The notes under the pieces were generated by a model. That model was not told where the DNA came from, ran no database searches, and was given only the letters and a program-made list of their open reading frames with translations. Shown here piece after piece: positions 63,254-64,000 of a stretch of 64,000 nucleotides of DNA. Origin of the DNA: Streptomyces longisporoflavus (GTDB lineage: Bacteria > Actinomycetota > Actinomycetes > Streptomycetales > Streptomycetaceae); the NCBI RefSeq assembly GCF_014649775.1, contig NZ_BMTR01000003.1:124001-188000 (forward strand). Reading direction: 5' to 3'. A program made the translations under genes and the position numbers. Numbering within the stretch: position 1 is the first letter of the stretch; each line of letters begins with the position of its first letter.

Positions 63254-64000
63254 GTGGAACGTACGAATCGAGCAATCCCGGAGGATGCGGCCGCAGCGGC
63301 TGCTGCCGGACAGCATTCCCGTGAGCCCCGCCCGGCAAGCGGCGTCCCGTCGGGCACTGGCTCCGCCGGGAGCGGTTTCGGCGGGGGTGGTTTCACGTAC
63401 AGCCCCGCTGACGAGGAGAAACGGCGCGGCGTCCGCCGGATGAAGATCACCGCGACGGGCCTCCTCGTCTTCGTCGCGCTCGTCTACGTGCTCGCCAAAT
63501 GGGCGCAGAACTCCGGCGCCGGAGCCTGGGCGGGCTATGTCGCCGCGGCGGCCGAGGCAGGCATGGTCGGCGCGCTCGCCGACTGGTTCGCGGTGACGGC
63601 GCTCTTCCGCCACCCACTAGGCCTGCCCATCCCGCACACGGCGATCATCCCGAACAAAAAGGATCAACTGGGCGCGTCCCTGGGCGACTTCGTGGGTGAG
63701 AACTTTCTCTCATCCGCTGTCGTACGGGGGCGGCTGCGCGCCGTCGGCATCGGCAACCGGCTCGGCACCTGGCTCGCCGACCCCGAGCACGCCGACCGGG
63801 TGACGGCCGAGCTCGCGACGGCGCTGCGCGGCGCCCTGACGGTCCTGCGCGACTCCGACGTGCAGGCGGTCGTCGGCGAGGCCATCACGCGCCGCGCCGA
63901 CGCCCGGGAGATCGCGCCGGGCATCGGGAAGATGCTGGAGAAGGTGGTCGCGGACGGCGGCCACAAGCGGGTCGTCGACCTGGTCTGCGCACGCGCCTAC
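63254..64000 (+). CDS. DUF445-family membrane protein (truncated by the window end)
   Basis: The partial protein (249 codons) has a polar, Gly/Pro-rich head, a helix (GLLVFVALVYVLAKW, about 67-81), then AGYVAAAAEAGMVGALADWFAVTALFRHP (93-121, abbreviated), the DUF445 hallmark. The GTG at 63254 has GGAG upstream at short spacing. The rest lies beyond 64000. The function of DUF445 proteins is unknown. Confidence 0.85.
   Translation, partial: MERTNRAIPEDAAAAAAAGQHSREPRPASGVPSGTGSAGSGFGGGGFTYSPADEEKRRGVRRMKITATGLLVFVALVYVLAKWAQNSGAGAWAGYVAAAAEAGMVGALADWFAVTALFRHPLGLPIPHTAIIPNKKDQLGASLGDFVGENFLSSAVVRGRLRAVGIGNRLGTWLADPEHADRVTAELATALRGALTVLRDSDVQAVVGEAITRRADAREIAPGIGKMLEKVVADGGHKRVVDLVCARAY

Overview
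The window is actinobacterial chromosome, almost certainly Streptomyces. The base composition is very GC-rich, and there are many GTG starts and ATGA/GTGA overlaps. Lineage-typical genes include an SsgA-like sporulation protein, an Scr1/DUF397 regulator pair, DasR-type operators in front of GlcNAc permeases, and a Mec/CysO/CysM cysteine system. From memory, the gene order from hppD through ssgG, pncB, clpS, nagE and rph to sugE follows the SCO29xx region of S. coelicolor in reverse; I could not check this by search.

Left part (1-16,200). A three-gene molybdenum hydroxylase operon (FAD, 2Fe-2S and Mo subunits) with a trailing P-loop kinase comes first, then tRNA-Cys. An accessory stretch follows: a RelE/ParE-type toxin and antitoxin, a winged-helix protein, a histidine-kinase-fold ATPase divergent from an Scr1-type regulator with a DUF397 partner, an MFS exporter, a ribbon-helix-helix/Doc toxin-antitoxin pair, a DEAD/DEAH helicase, an IclR regulator, a secreted Lon-like (S16) protein, and an ArsR regulator with a long inverted repeat in front of it.

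Middle part (16,200-36,400). A four-gene quaternary-amine ABC importer is followed by divergent Lrp/hppD (tyrosine catabolism). A three-gene cobalt nitrile hydratase-like set has its beta subunit split in two, the thiocyanate hydrolase/toyocamycin nitrile hydratase layout. Next come a TPR membrane protein, a GlcD-like oxidase, ssgG, two RDD membrane proteins, a large secreted M6 metalloprotease, the NAD-salvage pair pncA/pncB, and clpS with a DUF2017 gene.

Right part (36,400-64,000). After an amino-acid permease, a Mec-like JAMM protease gene is separated from cysO-cysM by a cobalamin-riboswitch-controlled B12 ABC importer. A probable cysteine leader peptide precedes cysO. Then come a PemK-like protein, a metallo-hydrolase, the GlcNAc phosphotransferase genes nagE1, nagE2 and nagF with DasR operators, rph, a lipoprotein whose ribosome binding site lies inside a long stem, rdgB and tRNA-Leu. 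The rest holds a decaying HNH endonuclease cluster, an MHS transporter, bcp, a DUF3618 protein, a GroES-like protein, a guanidine-III riboswitch with sugE, a bifunctional penicillin-binding protein, an ABC-2 exporter, a LiaF-like protein, a GDSL hydrolase, and a DUF445 gene cut by the window end.

Most genes are housekeeping. The strongest points of interest are the split-beta Co-type hydratase, the molybdenum hydroxylase with a TGQW-repeat extension and an atypical active-site motif, the layered RNA control of the B12, cysteine and guanidine loci, the stem-buried ribosome binding site before the 49,560 lipoprotein, and a dispersed palindromic repeat that runs into the btuC reading frame.
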